Positions 1 through 10,501 of a stretch of 64,000 nucleotides of DNA are shown in pieces (the first letter of the stretch is position 1; each line of letters begins with the position of its first letter). Origin of the DNA: Mortierella alpina (Eukaryota > Mortierellomycota > Mortierellomycetes > Mortierellales > Mortierellaceae); contig JANATF010000001.1 in NCBI GenBank assembly GCA_029449245.1, positions 1,488,001 through 1,552,000 on the forward strand, read 5' to 3'. The position numbers and the translations under genes are program-made. Below the pieces are notes generated by a model. The model was not told the DNA's origin, did not search any database, and saw only the letters and a list, made by a program, of their open reading frames with translations.

Positions 1-1113
1 GCTCCGAACGGATCAGTTGAGCAGCATGGCAGGGGTCGCCACAATTAAATAGTCATTTACGAATTACGACTTAGGGAGGCCTCACACTTTTGCTTTTATT
101 TTTTTTCGGAAGTTCAGTTCGTAATAAACATATCATTATCGGTCCGTGCAGAAACGACAAAGAAGCAGATCTCTTTTTCAGCGGCGATCATGTTGATCCA
201 GGCACCACGCGTGCTATCGCTATAATTCTTTCATATAATGACCACAGTTGGCCAGCGATCTATTGAGCCCCACTCACTCAATTTGATCCTATTTATGCCA
301 TTACGATGCAGGTCCCTATTACTACAAGCACGACTTCTTGTGTTTCGTCAGTGTCCAGAACGTTGGCTTGGAAGGACGCGTCCATGACCTCACACAGTGA
401 TACATCAACAGCATCAACAGATTTAATAATAAGGGGAGGTTCGCGCCGAGGAAGATTGTTGCGTTTGTGTTTGTGTTTCCGTTGATATCTTTTGTATATT
501 TGTCTTGATGGCATGTCTTTTACAGGAGACAATGGATGAGATAGCATCAACCACTCTAACTTTGCAAACTATTTGTTTGATACGTTCATGAGAACTTTGG
601 TGAGGAGAATGAGTTTGATAAGACATGTAATTGTGCGATATTCTTGAAGCAAGATCGGCATTCTCAATTCAATGAATATTTGTGGTGCCGTGAGGGGAAA
701 CCCTTAACTTATGCTTAGCATAAAGTGTAGTAGGCCTGTGGGAGCTAGAGAAGGTTGCCTTCTTATCAACCAACTTGCGCTCCGCACAGAGAACACTTTA
801 CTAGAAGAGCCATTCAAACTGCCTGAGAAAACATCCAAACATCCAACGAGAACCTTCATGAGCCCGAACTCGCAAGACGAGGCGACCACTATGAGCGGAC
901 TGCCTCGCCCTCCCACGATTCTACGACACCCCCTCGAACCTCCTTCACCACAATTTGTCTATCAGGTGCAGATTCACGGTAACTCTTTATCACCCGAGGA
1001 ATTTGATGGATATTTCCTTCAACACAATGTCCACAACATCGTTGCAATGCATGAGATGTGTCATGACTTTGGCTGTGTTTTTTGTGGCACTACTATCTAC
1101 AACTACGGCTCTT
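1..1113. other. Intergenic, no supported gene
   Basis: Only short overlapping open frames occur here, with no recognisable domain or consistent splice signals. The longest, 711-1133 on the plus strand, overlaps the end of the receptor gene and shows no family resemblance. I see no RNA gene. Confidence 0.5.
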
Positions 1114-4100
1114 TCAAAGAATCTGTTTGCTGATAGCGCCGCGTTGTTCTAAGAGCTTCCTATTTGTACTGCTTAAACCCTGCGCAGTCCAGAGTTTAGT
1201 ATTTGATACGACAAGCTGGTCTTGCCTAGAGCTCCAGATTAGATGCACAGTCACGGGATGACAAGCTCCTTCGACCTTCCACAAGCGAACGGATTTATCG
1301 GTACAGCCAGTTGCTAAGTAACTGCCGTCTGCACTTGCGTTCCATGTGATTGACGTGATCGCTCCATGGAAGTCCTTCACAGTGGCCAAGCAAAGACCTG
1401 ATTTCACATCCCACAACCGCACAGTGTTGTCGTCACTGCCCGAGGCAATCTGCTGGCCGCTTGGAGAAAATACAACGCTGTAAACATAGCTAGTGTGTCC
1501 GCTTAGGATGGCACCAGGTGCACCGGTTTGTGCGTCCCAGAGCCGCACCGTGTTGTCGGAACTGCCCGAGGCAATCTGCTGGCCGCTTGGCGAAAATACC
1601 ACGCTTCTAACCCAGTCGGTGTGGCCCCTTAGGATGGCACCAGGTGCACCGGTTTGTGCGTCCCAGAGCCGCACCGTCTTGTCCAAACTGCCCGAGGCAA
1701 TCTGCTGCCCGCTTGGCGAAAACACCACACTGTAAACGTAGCTGGTGTGGCCGCTTAGGATAGCACCAGGTGCATAGGCTTGTGCGTCCCAGAGCCGCAC
1801 CGTATTATCGTCACTGGCCGAGGCAATCTGCTGGCCGCTTGGAGAAAACACAACGCTTCTAACCCAGCTGGTGTGGCCGCTTAGGATGGCACCAGATGCA
1901 CCGGTTTGTGCGTCCCAGAGCCGCACCGTGTTGTCGGAACTGCCCGAGGCAATCTGCTGGCCGCTTGGCGAAAACACGACGCTATTAACATGGGAGGCGT
2001 GGCCGCTTAGGATGGCACCAGGTGCACCGGTTTGTGCGTCCCAGAGCCGCACCGTGTTGTCCTCACTTCCCGAGGCAATCTGCTGGCCGCTTGGCGAAAA
2101 CACCACGCCTTTAACGTCGTCGGTGTGGCCGCTTAGGATGGCACCAGGTGCACCGATTTGTGCGTCCCAGAGCCGCACCGTCTTGTCCTCACTGCCCGAA
2201 GCAATCTGCTGGCCGCTAGCCGAAAACACCACGCTTGTGACAGATCTGGTATGACCGATACATGTGCATGTCTTCTCCCAAGTTGCAGTGTCGTATAGGC
2301 TAATTGTGCCACAGCCGAGGCCCACAGCAAGTGTCTTCCCATCCAGAGAGTACGCGCACGATACAACGTCGCTTTCTTCCTCAAGATACGGGTATTCGCC
2401 AAATCGGACGTCCTCCATCTGCGCGTTGCTCAAATCCGCCTGGCGCAACCAGATATTGCATAGGTTGGTGTATCTCAAATCTGCTCCCTGTAGTTGACTT
2501 GAATCGAACTGTCCACCACTCAGGTCAGCGCCGGGAATTTTGATACCTGCTAGATTCGCTCCGTTGAATAATACACCAGCCCGAACCAAGATAGTGATGG
2601 CGTTTGCTGCTGCTTGGCTTGCCTTATCGTCTGTTTTTGATTGCTCGACAACCTGATGAAGTCGTTGTCGGAACTCAGAATTGTCTTGCGCGTGCTCGGC
2701 TAAAAATTGGACAATCGACGGCTCTTTGACAAGGTTCCTTTGGCTCAGAGGGTGTTTGGCAAGATCTCGAGAAACATCAGACAGCGCCTCTGCAGACTCG
2801 CTGGTCTCTTTCACATGTCGAGAGTAAAAGTACTCTAACAATGACCGATGGAGGAACCGGTACTGGACACCTGAACGCGACAGCGGACTGGACTCTCGGA
2901 GGAGCGTGATATCTGGTTTTGGTCCAAAGAACTCGACCTTCCATGTCCCTTTGTCGCTTCTTTGCGTGTAGTGGACAACTGGATTTCCATCCTGCTCCTT
3001 GAATATGGCAGCCGCGAGGTTCTTTAGAAAGTCAATGGTGATCGCGGCAAAGTCGTCCTCAAGTAGCTCCTGTCGTGCGTTGTCTGCCTCCACTGGTAGT
3101 TTAATCGTCCCCAGTCGTCGTTCGCTGATGTCCAGCCATTGATCGATGAAAGAGTTGTAGAGAGTCAGGCGAGTCACTTTGATCTTGGCGATGTCGGTTC
3201 CGTTCTTGACCACGCCTGGCAACGCTCTGAGTGATAGAGAAAGAAGAAACGGATTCTTGACCAGCTCCATCAAGTTGGGGATCGACCTCAACTTATCCAT
3301 ATAGGTTTCAGTGCTCCAGACGGGCCCATCACCAATCAGTTTGTGTACCTCTGGATCTCGCACAAACTGATTAATGTAGTCCTCAATCTGGTCTCTTGAG
3401 AAAGGAACAATGGCAGCCTCCATGTACAGATTAACTGCAGTGGTACTGTACCGATCATTCTGTTGAGGGCGGAAACGGTCGCGGTAGCCCTGTCCAAGAT
3501 AGGTGCTCCTGCAGCTGATAATCATTTTTGTGTCTGCTTGTCCCATTTGATTGAGCATATTCTCCGAGTGCAAGTTGACCTTGAGCTGCGTTTCGTCGTA
3601 ACCATCGCAAATCAGGATCATCTTCCGATTCTCCTTCAGCTCATTGATCTTGTCCTCCTTGAACCTATGCATCCGCAATTGTGCGCCAATGATATCCCGA
3701 TAGCTTTCGGCCACAGCAGGCAGATTGATGAATAGTGGTATGTAGCCGCCTGGTTTGTAACTGCTCCACAGCTCGTGCTCAAGGTATCTGTTGAATGTTG
3801 ATTTTCCTGCTCCTGAATCACCCAGCACCAAGAACACCTGTCCGTCGCTCTCCAGGAACTCTTTGATCGTCTCCATGAGCGGTAGAGCATCCTTGTCAGC
3901 AGCCTGAAGGTTGGCCTTGGCCTGAGGAGAGATGTACACGGTCTGACTGTACTCCTGGAGTCGTCTAACCCGGAGGTTATTGAGATCGTACTCAAGGTAA
4001 GGTATATATTGGACTAGGGCCAGAAGTGGCGACTTCTTTGGGATAGGAAGATGAGACCTCAAAGGGTAGGGATGTGTGACGATTGTAGAGCCATTATTCA

Positions 4101-5808
4101 CTGGGACCTTCAGAAAAGAAAGGGCTACTTCTCTGACCGCACGTTCAGGTACGTCCGAGATCTTGCCGAGAATGGTCAGCATCCAGGTCCTGACGCTGTC
4201 GTCCTGAGCCCACTCGACATCATTCAAGTACAGATCTCCCAGAAAACTAACAGCCTGCTCACGGATGCAGGACTGCCATTCATCATCAATCGCAATCTCG
4301 CCCAGGAGCTGGTTGACACCCCATTGGAATCGAGGATCACGACGGCAAGGTACCTCTCGGACCAGTTTGCTGAAATCCTCCAATTGGCCTGCTCGGCAGA
4401 GAGCTGTAGCGGTAAGTACGGCAGGGTACCACGGATGCTTGTGGCCAGAGTCAAGGCCTTTTCTGAGACTATCGAACAGTCCACGCCCACTGTCAATCAA
4501 CGACCTGATACCTTCGTAGCTGGACTTGGCAATCCCATAAGTCTCCTCGACAATCTTTTGCATCTGCTTGAGCCCTTCGAGTAGTCCGTCAAAGTTCAAC
4601 TGAATGACTCCCGACACCTTGATAAGGCTCTCTGCGGCACCTGTGGAGTATCGGATGATGGCTTGAAGAGCGGATTCGTCGTCTGGAACATACTGCAGAG
4701 CCTGAAATGCGTACAGCGCTTGATACATCAGATAAGGGTCCGCACTGGATTGCAATCCTGAGAGAACTGAGGCCAGGGGTTCCTTTTCCTCGACACGAGA
4801 TAGATCTTGGACTTTGTGCTCTGGTTCAGCCATGACATCAAGGAGGCGGGAGACAGCCAAGGTTAAATGGTACTGATGCTCCGACGACTGCTGATGGGTG
4901 TCTCCGAGGCGCTTTCGCAGGATACTCAAGATCTTGACAAGATCATCGGCGTCAATATACGTCGGTGCGGCGCACTGGACCAGCTGGACGAGACCTTGGA
5001 GCAGATCAACATCTAGAAGAACGGACTCTTGGAGCTCTGAAGTGAAGCAATTGAGCAACTTGCGGTAGTGTGCGTGATCGAGGACAGAGCCAAGCAGAAC
5101 AACTTCAGATACAGCGACCGGATCCTTGACAGCATTCTTGATAAATTCCTCAACGATGCGTGACCCCAACCAGCGGAGGTGCTCTTGTTTGATTGGGTTC
5201 TGTTCAATGGCTTTGATCCATTCCTGCGCAGTACCATCGGACGGCGTGGTCCACAACGCTCTGCTTGTGAGATCTGAGGCATTCTCGAGACCTTCGCACT
5301 GCAAGGGAGAAGTCATGTTTCTCGGGAGAAGGGTGATGCACAAGGCCAGCTGGGACGTGCTGTCGATACGCGCATCAAGTTTTGGTAATGCGATTTCAGT
5401 GGATGTTTTGGTAACGTTCTCCGGGAAGACATTCAAACGAGCCCCAGTCTTGGCGATTGTGGGCTGAGAACCAGTTTTAGAGCTGCTGACTTTGAGACTG
5501 CAGACTGCAGAGGTGATGTCGGTGCTAACAGCTCGAGCATGGCGGATCTTTGTTTTAGATGGACCATGTTGAACCATGACCTTATCCTCATGTTTGGTTG
5601 ACCGAAAGAAGTTTCGAATTTTGTCCCGCTTTTTTGTTTTTTGGGACGAGATAGATATATTTTCGCCATCGGAACTCAAGCTGGAGTGCTGAGACGATAC
5701 AGATGCGGCGCCATGGCTGGCAGATCGACCATGAGCAGCCATTGACGGCGTCAATGACTTGTTGGTAGAACGCCCGATGTCGGGTGAAGTGTTGGATGGA
5801 TTGCTCAT
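1114..5808 (-). CDS. NACHT / pentapeptide / WD40-repeat NLR-like receptor
   Basis: A single uninterrupted frame encodes 1564 residues. The N-terminus is Ser/Thr-rich (about 1-110), followed by a helical, ARM-like region (about 180-600). A NACHT NTPase follows, with Walker A GDSGAGKST near residue 665 and a Walker B-like ILICDGYDE near 733. Pentapeptide repeats (ADLSGGQF, ADLRYTNL, ADLSNAQM type) lie around 1085-1120. About nine WD40 units then run to about residue 1510. In fungi, NACHT-WD40 STAND proteins act as non-self or danger sensors: the repeats bind ligand and the NTPase oligomerises. The upstream effector part is not a known HET or lipase domain; its similarity to ARM-like N-termini of early-diverging fungal NLRs is from memory. 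The first ATG of the frame was taken as start. The function is inferred from domains; the ligand is unknown. Confidence 0.9.
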   Translation of the reverse strand: MSNPSNTSPDIGRSTNKSLTPSMAAHGRSASHGAASVSSQHSSLSSDGENISISSQKTKKRDKIRNFFRSTKHEDKVMVQHGPSKTKIRHARAVSTDITSAVCSLKVSSSKTGSQPTIAKTGARLNVFPENVTKTSTEIALPKLDARIDSTSQLALCITLLPRNMTSPLQCEGLENASDLTSRALWTTPSDGTAQEWIKAIEQNPIKQEHLRWLGSRIVEEFIKNAVKDPVAVSEVVLLGSVLDHAHYRKLLNCFTSELQESVLLDVDLLQGLVQLVQCAAPTYIDADDLVKILSILRKRLGDTHQQSSEHQYHLTLAVSRLLDVMAEPEHKVQDLSRVEEKEPLASVLSGLQSSADPYLMYQALYAFQALQYVPDDESALQAIIRYSTGAAESLIKVSGVIQLNFDGLLEGLKQMQKIVEETYGIAKSSYEGIRSLIDSGRGLFDSLRKGLDSGHKHPWYPAVLTATALCRAGQLEDFSKLVREVPCRRDPRFQWGVNQLLGEIAIDDEWQSCIREQAVSFLGDLYLNDVEWAQDDSVRTWMLTILGKISDVPERAVREVALSFLKVPVNNGSTIVTHPYPLRSHLPIPKKSPLLALVQYIPYLEYDLNNLRVRRLQEYSQTVYISPQAKANLQAADKDALPLMETIKEFLESDGQVFLVLGDSGAGKSTFNRYLEHELWSSYKPGGYIPLFINLPAVAESYRDIIGAQLRMHRFKEDKINELKENRKMILICDGYDETQLKVNLHSENMLNQMGQADTKMIISCRSTYLGQGYRDRFRPQQNDRYSTTAVNLYMEAAIVPFSRDQIEDYINQFVRDPEVHKLIGDGPVWSTETYMDKLRSIPNLMELVKNPFLLSLSLRALPGVVKNGTDIAKIKVTRLTLYNSFIDQWLDISERRLGTIKLPVEADNARQELLEDDFAAITIDFLKNLAAAIFKEQDGNPVVHYTQRSDKGTWKVEFFGPKPDITLLRESSPLSRSGVQYRFLHRSLLEYFYSRHVKETSESAEALSDVSRDLAKHPLSQRNLVKEPSIVQFLAEHAQDNSEFRQRLHQVVEQSKTDDKASQAAANAITILVRAGVLFNGANLAGIKIPGADLSGGQFDSSQLQGADLRYTNLCNIWLRQADLSNAQMEDVRFGEYPYLEEESDVVSCAYSLDGKTLAVGLGCGTISLYDTATWEKTCTCIGHTRSVTSVVFSASGQQIASGSEDKTVRLWDAQIGAPGAILSGHTDDVKGVVFSPSGQQIASGSEDNTVRLWDAQTGAPGAILSGHASHVNSVVFSPSGQQIASGSSDNTVRLWDAQTGASGAILSGHTSWVRSVVFSPSGQQIASASDDNTVRLWDAQAYAPGAILSGHTSYVYSVVFSPSGQQIASGSLDKTVRLWDAQTGAPGAILRGHTDWVRSVVFSPSGQQIASGSSDNTVRLWDAQTGAPGAILSGHTSYVYSVVFSPSGQQIASGSDDNTVRLWDVKSGLCLATVKDFHGAITSITWNASADGSYLATGCTDKSVRLWKVEGACHPVTVHLIWSSRQDQLVVSNTKLWTAQGLSSTNRKLLEQRGAISKQIL
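1434..2240 (-). repeat. 126-bp tandem WD40-coding repeats
   Basis: A block containing TGCGTCCCAGAGCCGCACCG recurs at 1531, 1657, 1783, 1909, 2035 and 2161, exactly 126 bp (42 codons) apart, with a seventh flanking half-unit. Units differ mainly at a few codons after the GH dipeptide (SYVYS, DWVRS, SWVRS, SHVNS, DDVKG). This pattern is expected of recently amplified or homogenised WD40 repeats. Confidence 0.93.
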
Positions 5809-6874
5809 GGCAGTGGTCTTGATGTTGCGTCCATCGCAATAGAAAGAACACGGTTAGCGCTTGCTATGAGCGAATGAAGATAGGCGTTAAGCTAAGCTAT
5901 AGGTTACTCTTACCTCTAGTAACGACAAAGCTACTAACTGCTGATAAGAGGAGAACAACGAAGAATTCAAAATCTCACAAGGAGGTTCAATGACGGTAGC
6001 GCTAAGATACGAAGGTATGCATCAAGCAAACAGAATTGATCTTGTTAGCGACCATACCACTACCCATGGCTAATTCAGATTGCGTGTGTTCACGGGTCTT
6101 GCATTACCTGGAGAGAGACAAAAGAGAGAGCGTTCTCCAAGAGCGATAGCAGTATCTGTCGGTCCAAGATGGCTCAGGAACAATGTCTTTGTGCGCGAGA
6201 GGTCGATCCCCTGGTGGTTAACGACACAAGATATCAAAGTTCACCATATGTATTAGCATGAAGTTAGCAGGGTAAGTGTAGCTCAATATCACTACACCCG
6301 ACTCCATCCTCAAGCATAGTCTCACACTTACAGGTTATTGATGGCAATTTTGGTGCTCTTTAGAAAATGGGTGTATCAATGGAGAGAAAGAAACGGACTG
6401 GTGAGAAGGGAAAGAACAAGGTGCGAAAATAATTAAGAGCGTGGGAGCGGCACACAATCTTAATCCTCGCCCTCCATCTTGTGTACCTCGAGCGTTGTGT
6501 TCCAATTGTTATCGCGAGCATGAATATGCAGGGGCATCTTGTATCAGCCACATACCGTCTGCTCGCTCTTGTAGTCTACCAAGCGCGCCGGCTACGCTCC
6601 ACAACTTGATCGACAGCGCGAGTGGCTTCCATGGGTTCGCTGAGCGCTAGTCCGAATTTCCAGTTGTGCTCATACAACTCCACATCCGTGTCCTACTGTC
6701 CGATATGACAATCCTGTGGGAGCGGCACGCGATCTGAAACTGTCGCGACCTGAATCCGCTGTCAAGCCGCTGTTCGTAGTGAGACAAACGGCGCTCGCGC
6801 CAAAGAATGATTTCTTATGAGTATGGACAGAGATGATACTGATACGCGTGCCGTGGCATATAATAATGCTGATA
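5809..6874. other. Intergenic between receptor and transposon
   Basis: This contains the upstream region of the minus-strand receptor. Two short frames (6360-6551 minus, 6441-6650 plus) overlap each other and resemble nothing. I found no coding feature that can be supported. Confidence 0.5.
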
Positions 6875-8978
6875 CAGTAGACCCTGTCTACTATGAACTC
6901 ATAACCTTTCAACTTTGATGTCGCACCTTGGGCCCAACTTGATACATATGGTAAACCTCTCAGACTTGATAAAACCTCTCTACTTTGTAACTTAAACGCG
7001 CGAGATCATCCCCAAGTTTTATCGTACATGAACTGAATAGAGCACGCTACTGATTTTCGAAGTGAATGATATGTGTTTGGACAAGGGAGGACTGTTTGAG
7101 CAAGTCAATCACATCCTTTAGCTTTTGAACATATTCAACCTCTTTCCGATAGTCGCCTTTCTGCTGCAAGAAAAATGTCTCCATCGATTGCGCCATTCTG
7201 TGGGCGGTTGGTAAGGGAACCTTTGGGATTTCTTCCGAGTCGTCGTCGTCACCTTTGTCATCCTCACCCTCACCCTCATCCAGATCCTCGCCTGCCTCCT
7301 GCTGGTCCTCAGCCAAGTCTCCATCGTTATTGATTGCTCCTCCAATGACCTGTTCGGCAGGATGGTTGATGAGGAACTGTATATCCATCGGGTTATTGTA
7401 GTTAATTTTGCCCACAACTATTCTCAATTCCTGAAGTGCTGTTTCATCGATACAATTGTTGTCAGTACTGCTGGATGGGTCATTTGCCATGATCTCACAA
7501 TGCCTGAAGCAGTTTTGGATTGTTCGCTCCTTGATATCAAACTTCCATGCGGCTATCGACATCTTGATTGCCTCCAGTAAAGAAATGTTGCCAGGCTCGC
7601 TGGTCTTTTCTGAGTGTCCACGCTCTACTTCATATTTTCTAATATCTTCCCAGCATTGAAGGATGTGTCTGTTGTATCGACGGCGGTAGTATATCTTGAA
7701 GTTCTGGATAATTCCCGCATCGAGAGGCTGCAATATTGAGGTGGAGTTGGGTGGAAGGAAATGAAGCTCTGTGTTTTCCAGCCTTGGATGGGGCATCCTA
7801 GGAAAGGGGAGATGACCGCTAAAGTTGTCAAGCAAGAGTATGACCTTTCTGTTTTCGCGCCTCATCCTTTTGTCGAAGTCCTCCAGCCATTGTACGAAAA
7901 TTAAACCGGTCATCCAGGCCCTCTTGTTCCAGTAATATTTGCATCCCAGGTTGCCAACGTGCTGGTTCTTGAAACATCGTGGCTTTTGGAAACGCCCAAT
8001 AATCAATGGTGGTAACTTGTCCGAGCCGTCGGCGTTACAGCATAGCGCAAGAGTTATACGCTCCTTGCATTTGCGACGACCTTCGAGTTGCTTAGTAGCA
8101 AGGGACTTGTTGGCCTGCAAAGCATTGAAAGAGGGTTAGCCTTCTGGCAGGCTGGCAACAACTAGTATATCATACACACCCATGACACGCACCTCCATGC
8201 GGTAAAAAAGAGCTGTTTCGTCCATATTGTAGATGTCCCTTGGGGCATATTGTTTTAACCTGTCTTTCAACGCCGGACGAGACTTCTCAGCGACTTCCAT
8301 ATCATCCATGCCGCTGGAACCGAATGGGCTGTATTCTCTGGTGTTGTTGCGATTCTTGAAACCCTCGAGCCATCCGTTTGAAAACTTGAACGAAGATTCT
8401 TGGACACCAAGTAGCTGGGCTACTTTTTCCTTGACTATGTCGTCAGACATGTTCACTCTCTCTTGAGGCTCCAAGAACCATTCTAAGAGCGACGCCTCCA
8501 TCTCCGGGTGTTTGACAGCAACATTGCGTTTTCTCTCAGCGCCATGGAGGTATTTTTTACTGTCATGAATGATATTGGAAACTGTGCATTGAGTGATTTC
8601 TAATCCATGAGTTGTGTAGAGCCAATTTCGTAACTCCTGCTGAGAGAGCAACGGGTGAGATTTCGCATGCTCACACAGCATTCTCCGCTGTACGTTTGTA
8701 AGCACCGTGTTTTTAGGTGGAAGAGCGGTCCTCGCAGGTTTCGATCTTTTCTTTCTAGGAATCATAACGAAGGTAATGGATTTGTAAGTAGCGAAAAAGA
8801 GTTCGACCACGGTTTGAAATGCATATATCTGCTTCAGCATAACGATTTGGCTTAGGCTATATGTCTATGGTTTGAGCTGGAAGGAAAAAAAAAGAGACCA
8901 AGCCCTCTACTTTGATAGACCTCCCTAAGTTGATATCAATGGCCCGGTCCCGGCTTGTTCCTTTGACAGGGTTTACTG
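6875..8978 (-). mobile_element. Pogo/Tigger-type DNA transposon, apparently complete
   Basis: The element is about 2.1 kb and is bounded by inverted ends: CAGTAGACCCTGTC at 6875-6888 and GACAGGGTTTACTG at 8965-8978, which match except for one base. Each end is directly flanked by TA (6873-6874 and 8979-8980), the target duplication of Tc1/mariner/pogo elements. The interior is filled by one spliced transposase gene on the minus strand. Complete ends plus an open transposase suggest a fairly recent insertion. Confidence 0.9.
7047..8765 (-). CDS. Pogo/Tigger-like transposase (CENP-B HTH + DDE_1)
   Basis: There are two exons, 8194-8765 and 7047-8114. The junction ATGGAG|gtgcgt...tttgcag|GCCAAC is phase-clean and restores YRMEANKSLATK, a typical family segment. 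The protein has an N-terminal HTH/CENP-B DNA-binding region, then the DDE_1 core: first Asp in NMDETALFYR, second in LLLDNFSGH, third in QPLDAGIIQNFK. This gives the DDD-type triad usual for pogo/Fot. The C-terminus is acidic and Glu/Asp-rich. The start at 8765 (MIPRKKRSKPAR) is preferred over the longer frame from 8840 because family members begin with a short basic stretch before the HTH. The gene lies wholly inside the TA-flanked element. No inactivating break is visible, so it may encode active transposase. Confidence 0.9.
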
Positions 8979-8980
8979 TA

Positions 8981-9772
8981 GGAGTAGTCCTTGGTCCTTT
9001 CGAGGGTCCATTCCATGCTCCCTCTTAAAAAAAAATGCAGTGCACCCTTTCAAAGATATTTCCTGAGAAGCCTATGCCTAAGCTTTTAGGTTACAGTAAT
9101 GCTCCAGCAGATGGAGCCACTTCTGCTTGCTCTACACATGCACACCCAACAGAGGATTACCTGAAACTATCTGGCGCTATGTCCAACAAAGCGCGCGCTT
9201 CATGAAGTATGCTGCTGAAAACGTACACTACCTGTGCATCTTGACGCGACAACAAGATATGATAATATCAGTGTTCCTCCTGTCCTCTCATCCTAAAGGC
9301 TTCCCCATGTCCTCCATCGCTGATATCTCCTTCCAGCTTGTTGCAGCCGGACTATCGGCAATATGGTCCTTTAATGTCACGAACTATACTGAGAAGTGAG
9401 TTATATCGCAACACACCCTTGAGACCATGATGCTGCAGAACGATCGTCGTCACCCAGCTCCTTTCTGGGTCGCAAAATATTCTTGAGCTTTTTCTGTCCT
9501 CTTTTTTTCTCACTGGATCCCTTGACCTTTTTTGAATTCCTGAGTTCCCTCCTCTCCTTCTTCTTGAATCCCTTTGGTTTCTTTTGTCATATAATGTAGT
9601 TCGTTCCATGTCCCTATTTTGACTGCCCATAGTTTGGTTGTTTTTTCATCCCTTGATCTCGATTCTCTTTGTTGAGCATCAGGCATAGGCCCCCAGTACT
9701 AACGCGTTATTCCCACCGTTCTTCATTCTTTGATTATTCTCCCTCTCACCCATATACTACCCTGGATCAACG
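8981..9772. other. Intergenic, pyrimidine-rich
   Basis: There is no convincing gene. The stretch just upstream of 9773 is T/C-rich, as is common for fungal promoters and 5' leaders. Short frames at 9127-9399 and 9352-9630 lie on opposite strands and show no recognisable motifs. Confidence 0.5.
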
Positions 9773-10501
9773 ATGCGACTTTCGACGTCTTTAATCCTAC
9801 TTCTTGTCATTATTCACCAATGCATCTTGGCACTTCCTCCTCTGCCGGAAGAGCTCACAGTCCCGGATATCAGCAACGCGTTGGAGCAGCGAGATACCGA
9901 TCCCGGCCCATACTCTTTAGCACCAGAAAGAATAACTGAAAGTGCGTTCCTGATGCCTATTGAGGACGCCTCTTCGGTTCAAGGTCGTGGAACCGTGGTA
10001 ACAGGTCGTATCGAACGGGGTTCTATCCATCCCGGCGATGAAGTTGAGATCGTTGGATTTAAAGACACTATCAAAGTTACTTGCACGGGCGTGGAGATGT
10101 ACGGCAAGCTGCTCGATGAAGGCCGCGCAGGAGAAAACGTCGGTGTTCGACTGAGCGGTATCAAGCGTGAGGATATTGAGCGTGGTCAGGTATTAGCGAA
10201 GCCAGGGTCTATCGAAGCACATGCAAAGTTTGAAGCACAAGTTCACATTCTCAGCGAGGAGGATGGTGGTCGCTCTACCCCGTTCTTCAATGACTACCGT
10301 CCTCAGTTTTTTTTCCGCACGTCGGAAATAACGGGCACTATTGAATTGCCAGAGGGCGTGGAGATGGTTGATCCCGGAGATGATGTGTCATTGGAAGTGA
10401 CCCTGTTGTACCCAGTCGCTATGGATGTCGGGCTCAGCTTCGATATCCATGAAGGCGGCAAAACCGTTGGTACTGGCGTCGTGAGCAACATTGATACCTA
10501 A
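9773..10501 (+). CDS. Secreted EF-Tu domain 2-3 protein lacking the GTPase domain
   Basis: A single exon encodes 242 residues. Residues 1-20 form a classic signal peptide: Met-Arg, then a Leu/Ile-rich core ending CILA before LPPLPEE. From about residue 50 the sequence is clearly elongation factor Tu. The linker motif [16 protein letters not shown] is followed by domain 2 ([51 protein letters not shown]) and domain 3 ([34 protein letters not shown]). The whole roughly 200-residue GTP-binding domain 1 is missing, so this cannot act in translation. The bacterial [13 protein letters not shown] version, rather than the usual mitochondrial one, suggests transfer from a bacterium such as an endohyphal symbiont (inference). 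It is probably exported to cell wall or medium; the role is unknown. Confidence 0.88.
   Translation: MRLSTSLILLLVIIHQCILALPPLPEELTVPDISNALEQRDTDPGPYSLAPERITESAFLMPIEDASSVQGRGTVVTGRIERGSIHPGDEVEIVGFKDTIKVTCTGVEMYGKLLDEGRAGENVGVRLSGIKREDIERGQVLAKPGSIEAHAKFEAQVHILSEEDGGRSTPFFNDYRPQFFFRTSEITGTIELPEGVEMVDPGDDVSLEVTLLYPVAMDVGLSFDIHEGGKTVGTGVVSNIDT

Noticed and set aside
293-550. An 85-residue minus-strand frame near the window start
   Set aside because: There is no recognisable motif, and neither a plausible start context nor linked exons.
711-1133. A 140-residue plus-strand frame overlapping the receptor's 3' end
   Set aside because: It has no domain and a low-complexity composition, and it overlaps a much stronger gene on the other strand.
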